From Halocalculus aciditolerans (GTDB lineage Archaea; Halobacteriota; Halobacteria; Halobacteriales; Halobacteriaceae), in NCBI RefSeq assembly GCF_014647475.1, contig NZ_BMPG01000005.1, positions 62,001 through 126,000 on the forward strand: a DNA stretch of 64,000 nucleotides, read 5' to 3'. Positions 9,368-17,912 of the stretch are shown here, one piece after another (positions within the stretch are counted from its first letter, which is position 1; every line of letters starts with the position of its first letter). Made by a program: the position numbers and the translations under genes. The notes under the pieces are model-generated. The model did no database searches and was not told the origin of the DNA. It saw only the letters and a program-made list of their open reading frames with translations.

Positions 9368-10606
9368 CTACGCGCGCCGGCGGCGAGCGAGCGCGACACC
9401 GGCGAACGCGACGAGCGCCGCGAGCACGCCGAACCCGGGCGAGTTCGTCTGCGTCGTCTCACTCCCGTCCCCTGCCGTCGTCGAATCGCTGGCGGTCGTC
9501 GAGGCCGTCGAATCGCTGGCGGTCGTCGAGGTCGTCGAATCGCTGGCGGTCGTCGAGTCCGTGGACTCGTTCCCGCCGCTCAGCGTCGCCTGCCGCTCGC
9601 TGAAGTGGTTGAACGCGATGAGGACGTCGGCGGACGCAGAGGCGGACGCGCTCGACGTCTCCCGGACCATATAGCGGGACCGGTCGGACCCGATAGCGTC
9701 GGTCAGCTCACCGTACGTGGTGGCCTTCGCGGCGGCGTTCCCATCGACCGCTACGCGGACGTCGGAGAGCGTGCCGACCGCGCGCTCGGTGACGGAGGTG
9801 ATGACGACCTTCCCCCGCGATTCGGCGTGGTCGGCCGTGACCGTGACTTCGTTCTCCGCGGACTGCGTCGCAGTGACGGTAAAGTCCGACGTGTAGTTCA
9901 CCGAGTCCGTGACCGACTCTCCGCCCTGCGTCATCACGTAGGCTTCGCCGGCGGCCGTGCCGTTCGCGATGAGGCGTTCTTGGTGGTCGTCGCTCTCGGA
10001 CTTCCCGTCCGGGTAGGAGCGGAAGACGAGCGTCGCGTTCTCGTCGAGCGTCGCGGTGACGTTCCCCTGCTCGTTCACGCTGACGGTGCCGTCGCCGACG
10101 ACGAGGAACGTCCCTTCCGTCCCGTCGCCCGCGGTGACGGCGACCTGTCCGTCGTCCTCGGCGCTCGCGGACGCGTCGTTCGAGAGGTTCGCGACGACGA
10201 CCTGACTCTCACTCCCGGAGGAGACGGTGAGGATGCCGTGGCCGTTGTCGTGTGCGCGAATCGTCGCCCCGGAGTCGGCTCGCACCGTCGCGGACGTCCG
10301 CGTCGTCGAGCCGAGCGCGAGCCCGGCCGCGTCGATGCGGACGGCCGAACTGAGCGACCCGGAGAGCACGCCGCCGCTCGCCGCCTTCGACTGCGACTGG
10401 ACGGCCACCGACTGGAACACCGTCGCGTTCTCGACCGCGTAGTCCGTCACGGCGTTCTCTGCGACGTCGAAGGAGACGTGCGCGCCGGCGTACGCGGACG
10501 CGGACGCCTGCTGGTTCGTGCCGGCGGGTGACGCGGCGGCCGCCGACCCGGCGGCGCTCCCGATGAGCAGTGCGACGAGTGCGAGGCTGACGAATCGCTG
10601 ATACAT
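9368..10606 (-). CDS. secreted PGF-CTERM-anchored surface protein
   Basis: A 412-residue exported protein. The ATG at 10606 gives a classical Sec signal (MYQRFVSLALVALLIGSAAG, then an AAAASP cleavage region). A GTG six codons upstream is less likely. The body is beta-rich with several N-x-S/T sequons. Near the C-terminus a Ser/Thr/Asp-rich linker is followed by NSPGFGVLAALVAFAG and an Arg-rich end. This is the PGF-CTERM tripartite signal, which archaeosortase A cleaves and replaces with a lipid anchor. The linker is likely O-glycosylated and is encoded by a 27-base tandem repeat. The ligand or role of the body is unknown. Confidence 0.87.
   Translation of the reverse strand: MYQRFVSLALVALLIGSAAGSAAAASPAGTNQQASASAYAGAHVSFDVAENAVTDYAVENATVFQSVAVQSQSKAASGGVLSGSLSSAVRIDAAGLALGSTTRTSATVRADSGATIRAHDNGHGILTVSSGSESQVVVANLSNDASASAEDDGQVAVTAGDGTEGTFLVVGDGTVSVNEQGNVTATLDENATLVFRSYPDGKSESDDHQERLIANGTAAGEAYVMTQGGESVTDSVNYTSDFTVTATQSAENEVTVTADHAESRGKVVITSVTERAVGTLSDVRVAVDGNAAAKATTYGELTDAIGSDRSRYMVRETSSASASASADVLIAFNHFSERQATLSGGNESTDSTTASDSTTSTTASDSTASTTASDSTTAGDGSETTQTNSPGFGVLAALVAFAGVALARRRRA
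9480..9560. repeat. three tandem 27-base repeats in the PGF-CTERM linker
   Basis: Three direct copies of a 27-base unit starting GTCGAATCGCTGGCGGTCGT occupy 9480-9506, 9507-9533 and 9534-9560. They differ only in the last bases. In the minus frame each copy encodes nine Ser/Thr/Ala/Asp residues. The unit keeps the reading frame, so copy number can vary without breaking the protein. Confidence 0.9.
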
Positions 10607-10666
10607 ACACTCGAAGAAACTCACCGAGAGTTGGAAACGTCTTGTGGCCTCGAGTAACTCGACTAA

Positions 10667-11671
10667 TCAGTCGCCGGCGCGAGCGCGTTCGACGGCCGGC
10701 CAGAACGGGTCCGCGTCCGGGACGGGGAGCGGGCGGCCGTCCACGACGACGCCCGTTCCCTCGATGACGCGGCCGACGCGCGCGGCCGGAATCCCCTCGT
10801 CGGCGAGCGCGTCCACGACGTCGTCGACGCCCGCCGGTTCGACGCTCAGCACGACCGTTCCCTCGCTCGACGCCGTCCACGGGTCCACGTCGAACGCCGC
10901 ACAGGTCGCTTCGACGCCCGGCAGGACGGGGAACCGCTCGCGTTCGACGTCGAGGCAGACGCCGCTCGCGTCCGCGAGTTCGTGCAGGGCGTTGTCGACG
11001 CCGCGCTCCGTCGCGTCGTGCATCGCCGTCACCGGCCCCGCCGCCGCGGCGACGAGCGCGTCCCGCACCGGGCTCGCGTCCCAGAACCGCTCCCGGGCCG
11101 CCTCTCGAACCGCGGGGTCGAGGCGCTCCGGGAAGAGCGTCCCGAGAATCCCCGTCGTCTCCACCGCCGGCCCCTTCGTCACCACCACGGCGTCTCCGGG
11201 CGCTGCGCCCGTCGGCAGCACGACGCCGTCGCGCGCCCCGACGGCGAACGCCGTGCCGCCGCCGACCGTCGGGTACGAACAGCCGGCGTACGCGCCCGTA
11301 TGGCCCGTCACGAGGCTCACGTCGAGGGCGGCCGCCGCGTCCGAGAACGCCGCCCAGAGCGCCTCGAACTCGGCCTCGTCGGCGTCGAGCGGGAGGTTCA
11401 CGTCCACGGCGAGAAACTGCGGCGGCAGACCGGAGAGCGCCGCGTCACTCAGGAGAATGTGCGCCGCGAACCAGCCCGCGCGCTCGGGGCCGAGCTCCCG
11501 CAGGAAGAAGAGCGGGTCCGTCGCCAGCGCGAGCGCCCGGTCGCCGTCGAGGTCGACCAGCCCGAAGTCCGCGCCGTGCGTCGGGCCGAGCACGACCTCG
11601 TCGCGCGTCGCCCCCAGGTGGGGCGCGACCGTCGAATCGAAGAACTCCCGCGAGACCTTTCCCGGGTCCAT
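10667..11671 (-). CDS. AIR synthase-related protein (HypE/ThiL/PurM superfamily)
   Basis: A 334-residue protein of the PurM-like ATP-binding superfamily, closest in look to the HypE-like COG0309 group. The N-terminal half has GPTHGADFGLVDL and the ATDPLFFL segment typical of the metal-phosphate site. The C-terminal half has TAMHDATERGVDNALHELAD, matching the conserved D-x-T-E/x-G motif of the glycine-rich domain. Family members make or use carbamoyl-, formyl- or thiamine-phosphate intermediates. No hydrogenase maturation genes are in the window, so a HypE role is unlikely. It lies between the pilus cassette and the PGF-CTERM gene on the same strand. Confidence 0.8.
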   Translation of the reverse strand: MDPGKVSREFFDSTVAPHLGATRDEVVLGPTHGADFGLVDLDGDRALALATDPLFFLRELGPERAGWFAAHILLSDAALSGLPPQFLAVDVNLPLDADEAEFEALWAAFSDAAAALDVSLVTGHTGAYAGCSYPTVGGGTAFAVGARDGVVLPTGAAPGDAVVVTKGPAVETTGILGTLFPERLDPAVREAARERFWDASPVRDALVAAAAGPVTAMHDATERGVDNALHELADASGVCLDVERERFPVLPGVEATCAAFDVDPWTASSEGTVVLSVEPAGVDDVVDALADEGIPAARVGRVIEGTGVVVDGRPLPVPDADPFWPAVERARAGD

Positions 11672-11716
11672 ACCGGACCGACGCCGCCGAACCCTATGAA
11701 CGACCGGGAACCGAAC

Positions 11717-13405
11717 TCACCCCACGATGTAGGTCGCCGAGCCGTCCGACCACTCGACGGAGATGACGAAGATGTCCCGTGAATCCGGCGCGCTCCCGCC
11801 AGTGAAGGAGAACGTCAGCGTGTGCGAGTCGCCCGCCGTCCCCTCCCTCGTGAACGTCAGTCCGCCGCCGGAGAGCGTCGCGTAGTTCCCGCGGACGCTG
11901 CCGCTCGCGATCTGCGTGGCGTCTCTGCTCACCGTGTACGACGTCGGCGGGTTCGAGTTCCCGGACCCGCTCTGCGGCTTGTAGAAGTTCACACGAATCC
12001 CGGTCCACGTCCGTGACGCGGACGCGTCCCGGTTCTCGAAGGTGAGCACCCACTTGCCCTTGTTGTCGCTCGGATTGCTGATACTGCGGAGGTAGACGGA
12101 CTTGCCGCCGGCCGGATTCAGCCCCTGGTCCTCCGCGCTCCCGGTCGTGCCCCCCGACAGGACTGTGCTGAGGTGGAACTCCGTCGCCTGCGCCGTCGCG
12201 CTCGTTCCGAGGTCGTTCTCCGCTCTCGCGCCGATCTCGATGTCTGCGTACGCTCCCGACGGGGCGGTGTACGTCGCGGTGGCCTTCCCGTCCGAGTCGG
12301 TCGTCACGGTGACCGACTCGCCGGAACCGCCGACGAACGAGCCGGCACCGCTCGTATCCGTGAACGTGATCGGGACGCCGGCGACCGGGTTGTTGTACCG
12401 GTCGCGGGCCTGCGCCGTGAGCTCCGTCTGACTCCCGGACGGCGTGTAGCCGCCACCGCTGGTCTTCACGACGTACTTCGCCGGCGGCGTCGCCCCGCTC
12501 GACCCCACGTTGACGGACGCGAGGTTGAACGTGTACGTTATCGGGCCGTCCGCGTCGGACGCGCGCAGCTGGATGTCGACGGTCCGCAGGCCGGTCGACG
12601 CGTCGACGTCGCTCTCGGTGACGTCGAGCACGTTCGGCTGGTCAGCGAGGTAGTCGGTCTCCCAGACGCTCGCCGGGAGCTTCGTCCGCACCTCGACGTG
12701 AATCGGCTGGCCGTCCGCGCTCTGCACGGCGAACGACCGCGACGGCGCGCTCGACGCGCTCACGTCGATGGACTGCGGCTGCACGCCGCTCTCGTTCAGC
12801 TCCCCTTGGACGGTCACGAGATTGACGTTCGTGCCGGAGACGGGTTTCGTCCCGCCGATGACGACGCCCTCGTCGCCGTTCGACCCGCTCCCTCTCCAGA
12901 AGTCGTAGAGCGCGCCGGGTTCGTAGATGGTCGTCGGCGCGTTCTGATACTGGTTGTACCGGGGCGCGTACTCGATTGCCTTCGTATCGAGCGTGTGCGT
13001 ATCGCCGTTCCAGTAGTCGCCGACGTCGGGCTCCGGTGATTCCGCGTTCGCGATTGTCACGGGCGCTCGCTGGGTCGTCCGAATCACCCCCGACGCCGCC
13101 GGCGGATTGAGCAGGAAGGGACGCGGCGGGTAGTTCGTCCCCATCTCGATGGCGACGGACTGTGCCGTGCCGTCGCTCGCGGTCCGCGTCACGGCGTCGC
13201 CGAACTGCGCCATGTCGCCCTGAACGCGTTGGTTGTGTTGGAACTCGACTTGCTGGTTCCAGGCGGGCACCGCCGTCACCTGCACGAGTACGAGTACGGC
13301 GAGCACCACTCCGAAGAGGAGTATCGCGCCGAGGATTTCACTCACACCGCGGCTCTGGTTAGTCGACGGTTCAGCTCGGTCGGGGAGTCGGTGTTTCTCG
13401 GTCAT
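11717..13405 (-). CDS. large type IV pilin-like protein with Ig-like (Big_1) domain
   Basis: A 562-residue exported protein. Residues 18-45 form a class III (prepilin) signal: SRG, then VSEILGAILLFGVVLAVLVL, with prepilin-peptidase cleavage expected after G20. The hydrophobic segment stays on the mature protein and would drive filament assembly. The middle, about residues 325-405, resembles a bacterial Ig-like Big_1 fold (TELTAQARDRYNNPVAGVPI, then TDSDGKATATYTA). The C-terminal part is another beta-rich domain. It starts four bases after the stop of the TadC-like gene, so the three pilus genes form one operon. Typical haloarchaeal pilins are much shorter, so this may be an adhesive tip or minor pilin. 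Confidence 0.85.
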   Translation of the reverse strand: MTEKHRLPDRAEPSTNQSRGVSEILGAILLFGVVLAVLVLVQVTAVPAWNQQVEFQHNQRVQGDMAQFGDAVTRTASDGTAQSVAIEMGTNYPPRPFLLNPPAASGVIRTTQRAPVTIANAESPEPDVGDYWNGDTHTLDTKAIEYAPRYNQYQNAPTTIYEPGALYDFWRGSGSNGDEGVVIGGTKPVSGTNVNLVTVQGELNESGVQPQSIDVSASSAPSRSFAVQSADGQPIHVEVRTKLPASVWETDYLADQPNVLDVTESDVDASTGLRTVDIQLRASDADGPITYTFNLASVNVGSSGATPPAKYVVKTSGGGYTPSGSQTELTAQARDRYNNPVAGVPITFTDTSGAGSFVGGSGESVTVTTDSDGKATATYTAPSGAYADIEIGARAENDLGTSATAQATEFHLSTVLSGGTTGSAEDQGLNPAGGKSVYLRSISNPSDNKGKWVLTFENRDASASRTWTGIRVNFYKPQSGSGNSNPPTSYTVSRDATQIASGSVRGNYATLSGGGLTFTREGTAGDSHTLTFSFTGGSAPDSRDIFVISVEWSDGSATYIVG

Positions 13406-13409
13406 TGCA

Positions 13410-15446
13410 TCAGATGAAGGCGAAGGCGACGAGGGCGACGGCGACGAGCGAGATGGCGTACTTCAGCCCGCTCATCACGGTGTTGTCGGAGAGCTTCCCG
13501 GCGAGCAGGCCGCTGCCGATTCCCTGGATGAGGACGCTGTGGAAGAACAGCATCCGGTAGGTGTTGACGGGGACGTTCGCGAAGGAGATGGGGAGGCCGC
13601 GGGCGTCTGCGGGCGTCTGCTCGGCGAAGTCCGCGATGGGCGCGAGGTAGCTCGTCGTGAGGAGGTAGATGACGAGGAGGTAGACGAGGAAGCCGATGAC
13701 GACGACGGCGATGTAGGAGCTCATGGCGCGGCGGCGGTCGCGTTCGAGGCGGAAGCGGTCGCGCGTCGAGTCCGCGGCGATGTTGAGGATGCGGGAGAGG
13801 TCGCCGGTGGAGCGCGAGCCGTCGGCGATGAGCTTCACGGAGCGGCTGAGGTCGGGGATGCGCAGGCGGTTCCCGAACGCGAGCAGGGCGTTGTTCATGT
13901 CGTGGTGCCACTCGATGTCGTTCCGGAGGCGGCGGAGCTCGTCCGCGAGCGCGCCCGTCGACCACCGGGACACCATGCCGAGCGCGTCGGTGAAGGGGAT
14001 GCCCATGTTGTTCGCTGACGCGAGGATGTTCAGCGTGTCCGGGAACCGCCGGCTGATGACGAGCTCGCGGCCGCGGCGGAGCTCGTAGAAGAAGGAGAGC
14101 GGGACGCCGACGAGGAGGAGCGGGTAGACGACGAGGCGGCTCGTCGTCGCCACCGGCGTCGTCGTGAACGCCTGGAGGGTCGGCGTGCCCGCGCCCGACA
14201 CCACGACGACGGCGAGGTAGGCGAGCGCGAGCGGGACGGTGCCGGTGAGGGAGAGGAAGGGGTTCTGTCGGACGGCGGCGAGCGGGTCCTCGAGGAACGA
14301 GCGGTAGCCGAGGCGCGTCCGTTGTTCCTCGTAGGCGCCGAAGCGCTCGTCGTCGACGAGCGCGTCCTCGTCGACGTTTCCGCCGAGCGAGTCGATCTCG
14401 GTGTCGAGCGTCGTCGTCGGGAAGACGTACGCCTCCGAGAGCACGTGGACGAGGAAGAGGAAGCCGCCCATGCCGAGCGGGAAGCCGATGTAGATGAGGA
14501 CGGCCATCTGCGCGATGGCGGACCCGCCGAGCACGCTGATGACCATCAGGATGACGATGAGGAAGAGCGGCGTCGCGATGAACGCCGCGATGAACACCTC
14601 GCTGAAGATGCTCAGCGTCTCGAGGAAGTCCTCCTGTTCGTCCTTCGCGGCCTGATAGTACTCTTCGGCCTGCGATTCGAAGAAGACGGTGACGTCGCCG
14701 CCGGCGTCGAGGACGCTGACGAGGTCGTCGAGGAACCGCTCGAAGTTCTCCGAGGGCGTGAGGTTCCGCGCGTTCCCGAGCGCCGTGATGAGGTCGTTTC
14801 CGAAGAGGCCGACGTCGCGTTCCACCATCTCGAACTCGCTCGCCACCTCGCCGTACGCGTCCTCGGACTCCGAGAGGCGCTCGATGACTTCCACGAGGTT
14901 CATCCCGCCGTAGGAGAGGGCGTACATGTACGTGATGGCGTGCGGGAGCATGAAGTCGATGCTCTGCCGGCGCTGCCCGACGACGACTGACGGGTAGTAG
15001 TAGCGCGCGAGGAAGACGCCGACGCCGGAGAGGAGCGAGACGACGAGCGCGACCGCGCCCGCGCCGAACACGACCTTGTTCGCCGCGAAGAACTCGAAGA
15101 CGCCGCCGGTCCCGCGAACCGGCGAGGACACCGTCGCGAGGACGCCCGCCGAGACGAGGTACCACGCGAGCGCGAGCCCGACGAGGAGGCCGATGCCGAC
15201 CGCCGCGGCCGCGTACTTCACGGAGTTCGTGAGGTAGATGTCGTACGTCGTCCCGATGCGCGCCTGATTCAGCCACCGCTGGAGGTCGCGGTGGCGCTCC
15301 GGCCGGAGTTTGAAGTACGCGCGAACGCGGCCGTACTCCTCGCGTAACTCCTGCTCTTCTTCTTCGTCGAGATCCGGGCGCTGCGGGAAGTGCTGGCCGA
15401 CCTCGTACTCGGGGAGCGCGCCGACGCCTGCGCCGTCGTCGCTCAT
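13410..15446 (-). CDS. type II/IV secretion F-like membrane platform (TadC/PilC)
   Basis: A 678-residue polytopic membrane protein with a duplicated T2SF arrangement. Each half has a cytoplasmic helical bundle followed by membrane segments. The bundles are seen at IDFMLPHAITYMYALSYGG and later around GMVSRWSTGALADELRRLRN. It is the inner-membrane platform that works with the cytoplasmic ATPase to extrude pilin-like subunits. Its ATG directly abuts the stop codon of the ATPase gene, which indicates translational coupling. The length and the two T2SF units match haloarchaeal PilC-type proteins rather than bacterial TadC. Confidence 0.92.
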   Translation of the reverse strand: MSDDGAGVGALPEYEVGQHFPQRPDLDEEEEQELREEYGRVRAYFKLRPERHRDLQRWLNQARIGTTYDIYLTNSVKYAAAAVGIGLLVGLALAWYLVSAGVLATVSSPVRGTGGVFEFFAANKVVFGAGAVALVVSLLSGVGVFLARYYYPSVVVGQRRQSIDFMLPHAITYMYALSYGGMNLVEVIERLSESEDAYGEVASEFEMVERDVGLFGNDLITALGNARNLTPSENFERFLDDLVSVLDAGGDVTVFFESQAEEYYQAAKDEQEDFLETLSIFSEVFIAAFIATPLFLIVILMVISVLGGSAIAQMAVLIYIGFPLGMGGFLFLVHVLSEAYVFPTTTLDTEIDSLGGNVDEDALVDDERFGAYEEQRTRLGYRSFLEDPLAAVRQNPFLSLTGTVPLALAYLAVVVVSGAGTPTLQAFTTTPVATTSRLVVYPLLLVGVPLSFFYELRRGRELVISRRFPDTLNILASANNMGIPFTDALGMVSRWSTGALADELRRLRNDIEWHHDMNNALLAFGNRLRIPDLSRSVKLIADGSRSTGDLSRILNIAADSTRDRFRLERDRRRAMSSYIAVVVIGFLVYLLVIYLLTTSYLAPIADFAEQTPADARGLPISFANVPVNTYRMLFFHSVLIQGIGSGLLAGKLSDNTVMSGLKYAISLVAVALVAFAFI

Positions 15447-17456
15447 CTACTTGCCGCCCCCGGCGAGCGCCTCGGCGTCCAGATCGTCCGCCTCGATGCG
15501 CTCTAAGACGTAGTCCGGGTCTTTCGAGAACGTGTGAATGACCGCCGCGACCTCGTCGTACGCCGTCACGTCGTTGTCGACGAGATACGCGAGAACGCGT
15601 TCGCGCTGGTCGAGCGCGCGCTCCACCTCCTCGCGGTCCCACCCGCGGATGTCCGCGACGTCGTCGAGCACCTTCGACTCGCGGACTTTCTCGTGGCGGT
15701 CCTCGCGCGCGTTCCGCTCGAAGACCGTGTTCACGTCGACGTCGTCGCTCCCGTCCTCGGGCATCCGAATCTCGGACACCGTCTGGTTCCGGCGGACGCG
15801 CCGGTCCTCCTTGAGAATCTGCTTCTGGACGCAGACGACGTCCAGCTCCTGAATCATCTGCGTCGGCACGGAGAGCGGCGGGTTCTGGAGGCGCGCGAGC
15901 ACGCCCTCGACGCTGTCGGAGTGCACGGTCGTGTACGCCGTGTGCCCCGTCGCGATGGCCTGGAAGAACGTGAGCGCGACGCGCTGCTCCGTCCGAATCT
16001 CCCCGACGATGATGTACTCGGGGCGCTGGCGGAGCGCCGCCTGCAGCAGCTGGTACATCCCGATCTCGCCGCGCCCGCTGCTCGACACCGACGACCGACT
16101 CACCGACTGAATCCAGTTCTGGTTCGGGAGCGTGATCTCCCGCGTGTCCTCGATGGAGACGACCTTCGAGTCCGGCGGGACGAAGAAACCGAGCGCGTTC
16201 ATCGACGTCGTCTTCCCCGACCCCGTGCCGCCCGCGAAGACGAGCGAGCGGTTGTTCTCGATGCAGAGCCAGAGGTACGCCATCTGCTCGACGGAGAACG
16301 TGTTCCACTTGACGAGGTCGATGGGCGTGTAGGGGACGTCGGCGAACTTCCGCACCGTGAAGTTCGACCCGCGCGTCGAGATGTCCGCGCCGAGCGTGAG
16401 CTGGATGCGCGACCCGTCCGGGAGGCTCGCGTCGACGAGCGGGTCCGAGATGGAGAGGTGTTTCCCGGCGCGCTGTGCGAGCCGCACCACGAAGGAGTTC
16501 AGCCGCTTCTCCTCGAACGTCACGTTCGTCCGCAGGTCGCGGTAACCGCGGTGGTAGACGTAGACGGGGACGTCCGCGCCGTCACACGACACGTCCTCGA
16601 TACTCCCGTCCCGCATCAGCGCGTCGATCTGCCCCAGCCCGAGGAAGTCCCGCAGGAGGTAGTAGATGAGCTTGTGGACGACGCCCGGCTCGACCGTCGC
16701 GGCGTGCTCTCGGATGATCTCCGTCGCGCGCTCCCGGAACACCGTCTCCCGGTCGACGTCGTCGTCCTCGAGCGCCTGGTACATCAGGCTGTTCCGCAGG
16801 ATGCGCACGAGGTCCTCGCGAACGTACTGCTCGAAGGCGTCCAACTCCGGCTCGACCACGTGGTACGTGTACGTCTTCTCCGCCTCGTCGTAGAGGATGG
16901 AGACGTACGCGTACGGCCGATTCACCCAGTGCCGCTCGACCTCGACTGCGTCCTCCAGGTAGCTGAAGTCGAACCAGCGCTCCTCGACGAACTCGCGCGA
17001 CGGCGGCGTCAACTCATCCGCCTCGAGCCCCTCACCCGCCTCGACCCCACCCTCGACGCCCTCAGCGGCGGCCTCGTCCGCTGCTGTTTCTTCGGCGGCG
17101 ACCGACTCGATGACGTCGTCGAGGACGGCGCGCCGCACCTTTCCCGCGGGCGTGTCGTCCACCGGTGGCTCCAAGCGCTCCTCCGCGGGCGGCGTGCGCG
17201 CGGGCTCGTCGCGGCGCTTCCCCCGCAGCGTACTCGTCAGCCCCGACAGCCGGCCCCGTCGCTTCGACGCGCTCCCGCCCGCGGACGGCACGCCGCTGAC
17301 CGCGGCGCTCGCGGCCTCCTCGGCGTCGCTCGCGTGCGGTTCGCCCGTCGAAACTGTCGCGTCGTCCGCGACCCCGTCCCGGTCGTCGGCGTCGCCCCCG
17401 GACGCCCCGCCGGTGTCGCCCTCCCCTGCCCCGTCCCCGGAGTGCTCTCGGCTCAT
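15447..17456 (-). CDS. type II/IV secretion system ATPase (PilB/TadA-like)
   Basis: A 669-residue ATPase. The ATG at 17456 is preferred over a GTG two codons upstream. The first roughly 150 residues are acidic and of low complexity, then comes the VirB11/TadA-type N-domain (PVYVYHRGYRDLRTNVTFEE). The motor has the Walker A motif FAGGTGSGKTTSMNALG, the Asp box VSIEDTREITLP, the Walker B-like region PEYIIVGEIRTEQR and the His box ATGHTAYTTVHSDS. It hydrolyses ATP to power assembly of the pilin-like product of the third operon gene. The long acidic N-terminal extension is common in haloarchaeal PilB proteins. Confidence 0.93.
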   Translation of the reverse strand: MSREHSGDGAGEGDTGGASGGDADDRDGVADDATVSTGEPHASDAEEAASAAVSGVPSAGGSASKRRGRLSGLTSTLRGKRRDEPARTPPAEERLEPPVDDTPAGKVRRAVLDDVIESVAAEETAADEAAAEGVEGGVEAGEGLEADELTPPSREFVEERWFDFSYLEDAVEVERHWVNRPYAYVSILYDEAEKTYTYHVVEPELDAFEQYVREDLVRILRNSLMYQALEDDDVDRETVFRERATEIIREHAATVEPGVVHKLIYYLLRDFLGLGQIDALMRDGSIEDVSCDGADVPVYVYHRGYRDLRTNVTFEEKRLNSFVVRLAQRAGKHLSISDPLVDASLPDGSRIQLTLGADISTRGSNFTVRKFADVPYTPIDLVKWNTFSVEQMAYLWLCIENNRSLVFAGGTGSGKTTSMNALGFFVPPDSKVVSIEDTREITLPNQNWIQSVSRSSVSSSGRGEIGMYQLLQAALRQRPEYIIVGEIRTEQRVALTFFQAIATGHTAYTTVHSDSVEGVLARLQNPPLSVPTQMIQELDVVCVQKQILKEDRRVRRNQTVSEIRMPEDGSDDVDVNTVFERNAREDRHEKVRESKVLDDVADIRGWDREEVERALDQRERVLAYLVDNDVTAYDEVAAVIHTFSKDPDYVLERIEADDLDAEALAGGGK

Positions 17457-17480
17457 ACCCACGCTATCTCAGCAATTCGA

Positions 17481-17490
17481 GGTAAAGGTT
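17481..17490 (-). promoter_or_regulatory. probable promoter of the pilus operon
   Basis: On the minus strand a CTTTACC-type AT-rich element lies about 25-30 bases before the ATPase ATG at 17456, in the short gap after the preceding small gene. The spacing suits a leaderless transcript of the three pilus genes. Confidence 0.35.
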
Positions 17491-17498
17491 TGCTCTCC

Positions 17499-17870
17499 TC
17501 AGCCGTCGAGCGCGCGGCGGCAGGCGTCGACGAATCCGGAGAGGTGCGCGGCGACCGCGGTGTCGAGGAGGAGGCAGAGGCCGCCGTCGCGCTCCCGGAA
17601 GTGCACGACGATGGTCTTCGGGAAGACGCGGACGGTCGCGCGCTGCTCGCCGTGGAGGAACGCCCACTCCTCGCGCGTCCGCTGGTGGCCGTCGTCGCGG
17701 AGCACGCCCGCGATGGCCGCGAGGGTTCCCGCGGTGTACTGGGATTCGAGGTCGTCGCGGCGGTACGCCCACCGCTCCTCGCCGTCGTCGGTGTAGACTG
17801 CGACCGCGCGCAGGTTCTCGCCGCTCGCGTCCGCCGCGAACTCGACGAGCCCTGCGACGTCGACGTTCAT
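17499..17870 (-). CDS. conserved haloarchaeal protein of unknown function, 123 aa
   Basis: A 123-residue cytoplasmic protein without membrane segments or obvious catalytic motifs. It reads as alternating short strands and helices (AGLVEFAADASGENLRAVAV near the start, then KTIVVHFRERDGGLCLLLD), vaguely like a small sensory or dimer fold. It lies 43 bases after argD and 43 bases before the pilus ATPase start, on the same strand. A T-rich element just upstream (about 17896-17903) suggests its own promoter. I do not recognise a named family with confidence. Confidence 0.65.
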   Translation of the reverse strand: MNVDVAGLVEFAADASGENLRAVAVYTDDGEERWAYRRDDLESQYTAGTLAAIAGVLRDDGHQRTREEWAFLHGEQRATVRVFPKTIVVHFRERDGGLCLLLDTAVAAHLSGFVDACRRALDG

Positions 17871-17912
17871 AGCGGGAACCGCGACCCTCTCGGTGAAAAA
17901 GCTATCTCCCGA

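Noticed and set aside
13402-16308. Open frame of 968 codons on the minus strand
   Set aside because: It is out of frame with the well-supported TadC-like and ATPase genes and reads as Arg/Pro/His-rich noise.
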